NCBI GenBank assembly: GCA_963801195.1
Contig: CAWDDX010000007.1
Coordinates: 1,178,001-1,242,000 of the forward strand
Direction: 5' to 3'
Length of the DNA stretch: 64,000 nt
Source of the DNA: SZUA-36 sp963801195
GTDB taxonomy: Bacteria; Pseudomonadota; Gammaproteobacteria; Xanthomonadales; SZUA-36
This document shows positions 62,595 to 64,000 of the stretch, one piece after another (position 1 is the stretch's first letter; every line of letters begins with the position of its first letter). The translations under genes and the position numbers were made by a program. The notes beneath the pieces were generated by a model that was not told the origin of the DNA, ran no database searches, and was given only the letters and a program-made list of their open reading frames with translations.

Positions 62595-64000
62595 TGCGTG
62601 ACGTACTCCGTCTGTCCGAGGGTAATTGACGACGGTTTTCTTTTCGCCAGCCGCCCTGAATTCAACACCACCAGCAGCGAACTCAAAGACATGCCCAGTG
62701 CAGCCATCCATGGAACCACTAAACCCGCGGCGGCAAACGGAACCGCAACAAAGTTATAAACGAGCGCCCACAAAAGATTTTGCCTAATCACAGCACGCGT
62801 CTTGTCACCTAGCAAAAATATATTATCTATGTATTTCAATGATTTATCAGTTATTATGAAATCCGCCGTACTGTTGGCCAGTTCGCTGGCGCCGGATACG
62901 GTCATGGATATGTTTGCCATCGACAGCACCGGGGCATCATTGATGCCGTCACCGATCATCAGCACGTTTTTACCATCGCCCTGAAGGGCCTCGATAAATT
63001 GCATCTTCATCCCTGGCGATTGTTCGGCATACCATTTCTGGATGCCGGTACGTTCCGCAACCGGGGCAACGGCCTGCGGGTGATCTCCAGAAAGTATAAT
63101 GAGATCAAGACCCCGGTCGCGCAGGGCATCCATGGTCTCGGCAGCCGACTCTCTCAGGCCGTCTTCGAGGTCGAAAGCGTGATAATCCAACCAAGTTCGT
63201 CCGCAAGCCACAGGCTGCCGTGTCCGCTAACCCCCTCAATGTCATTGATCCGGGCGAATGCCGCATTGCCAAGACAATACTTCTTATTCCCCACCCTGCC
63301 CTCTACGCCGTTGTCATGATTGACGATGTCACTGACTTCGTCACGCCTGGCGCTTATGTCGGCAAATGCATTTGCCACCGGGTGCGATGAATCAAGTTCC
63401 AACAGCGACGCGATGTGAAATACTGCCGCCGCGTCATATCCATCACGGTCCGGGTTGATCGCCGTGCCAACCACTGAAGGTGAACCGCTCGTCAACGTAC
63501 CCGTTTTGTCGAATATGACCGTGTCAATGTTGCCCAGAGCTTCGAGCGCCGCGCTTCGGGTCAGCAGCACCCCCTGTTCGAGAAGGGCCCTGCTTGAAGA
63601 TGCGACAGCTGCAGGTGTGGCCAGTGACAAGGCACAGGGACAGCTGATGACCAGCACTGCGAGGGTTGCCGGGAACAACATTGACAGATCATGCTTCAAC
63701 CACCACAAAGCAGTGAAGCCGGCAACCGTAAGCACCACGGCGACAAACCAGCCGGCATAACGTTCCGACAGCCGCGTATATCGGCTGCGGTGCGTTTGCG
63801 ATTTCAGCAACATCCTTCCCATGACCGAAACGGTAAAATCGTCGGGGTTCCTGGACACTTCAACTTCCACCGTCTGGGTGCGGTTAATGCTTCCGGCAAT
63901 GACCGTGCTACCAGGAAGTTTTCCCACGGGCCGGGATTCACCAGTCAAAAGGGCCTCGTCTACTTCTGTCGAACCATCGATCACCACGCCGTCGGCTGGA
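62591..64000 (-). pseudogene. ccoI: Copper P-type ATPase CcoI, partial and frameshifted
   Basis: The C-terminal two thirds of CcoI/CopA2, which exports copper for cbb3 oxidase assembly; its N-terminus lies beyond the right edge. Visible in order: PADGVVIDG and VDEALLTGESRPVG (A domain), ISCPCALSLATPAA (CPC metal site), DKTGTLTSG (phosphorylation Asp), SSHPVANAF (N domain), GDGINDAPVL (hinge). Between 63175 and 63195 the frame breaks. One part ends WLADELGWIITLSTSKTA-stop, and HAFDLEDGLRESAAET continues in the frame one base back. A base seems missing. This may be a sequencing error or a real mutation. The stop overlaps ccoS. Confidence 0.85.

Noticed and set aside
63154..63211. Programmed frameshift in ccoI
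   Set aside because: No clear slippery heptamer, and the site is not the known N-terminal location; sequence error or mutation is simpler.
1..64000. CRISPR arrays, integrases, IS transposases, rRNA genes
   Set aside because: None seen. Repeats found are short tandem or inverted repeats only.

Overview
The window reads as one contig of a free-living, Gram-negative gammaproteobacterium of moderate GC. The evidence is the outer-membrane FadL-type porin, the Hcp/VgrG injection machinery, the cbb3-oxidase assembly genes and an IPTL-CTERM surface protein. I cannot name the genus.

The centre (about 16.7-48.1 kb) is a complete type VI secretion system (T6SS) with all thirteen core genes. The minus-strand arm carries tagH-tssJ-tssK-tssL(OmpA)-tssM-tagF and a PP2C phosphatase. 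A divergent 396-bp region separates it from the plus-strand arm tssA-tssB-tssC-hcp-tagJ-tssE-tssF-tssG-tssH. Strong hairpins flank hcp. Next come a cyclase-FHA protein, a Crp/Fnr regulator and vgrG. Convergent with vgrG is a minus-strand cargo cassette: a DUF3540-like protein, two DUF2169 proteins, a PAAR-like protein and a small two-TM protein. Upstream of the cassette lies a gene for a fused TssB-TssC-like protein.

To the left (0.8-13.2 kb) is a minus-strand signalling and membrane operon: two VWA proteins whose N-terminal membrane helix resembles that of MotB/ExbD, an FHA protein, a MotA/TolQ/ExbB-type channel, a degenerate trypsin-like/FHA protein, a Ser/Thr kinase fused to an FGE-sulfatase domain, a secreted low-complexity repeat protein and a DUF952 protein. 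Divergent from it is a large exported TPR/CHAT protein whose protease residues look lost. I regard this as the most novel part of the window: a possible ion-driven motor whose periplasmic arms are VWA domains, embedded in phospho-signalling and next to a T6SS.

To the right of the T6SS (48.3-58.8 kb) is a second kinase (TPR plus PEGA-like), a TPR protein, a FadL/OMPP1 porin, a Calx-beta protein with an IPTL-CTERM sorting tail and another TPR protein, with clear rho-independent terminators. The last 5 kb is chromosomal housekeeping: tRNA-Leu(TAA), arginase, and the cytochrome oxidase assembly genes ccoI (frameshifted and cut by the window edge), ccoS and a TauE/SafE-type protein. Two oxidoreductase genes (13.3-16.1 kb) separate the left operon from the T6SS. 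At the far left edge is the N-terminus of a secreted subtilisin-like protease.

The signalling parts plausibly work together. Two kinases, one phosphatase and four FHA proteins would set and read phosphothreonine marks. TagF, the PP2C phosphatase and the PpkA-type kinase are the known threonine-phosphorylation controls of T6SS firing. The cyclase and Crp pair may add transcriptional control.
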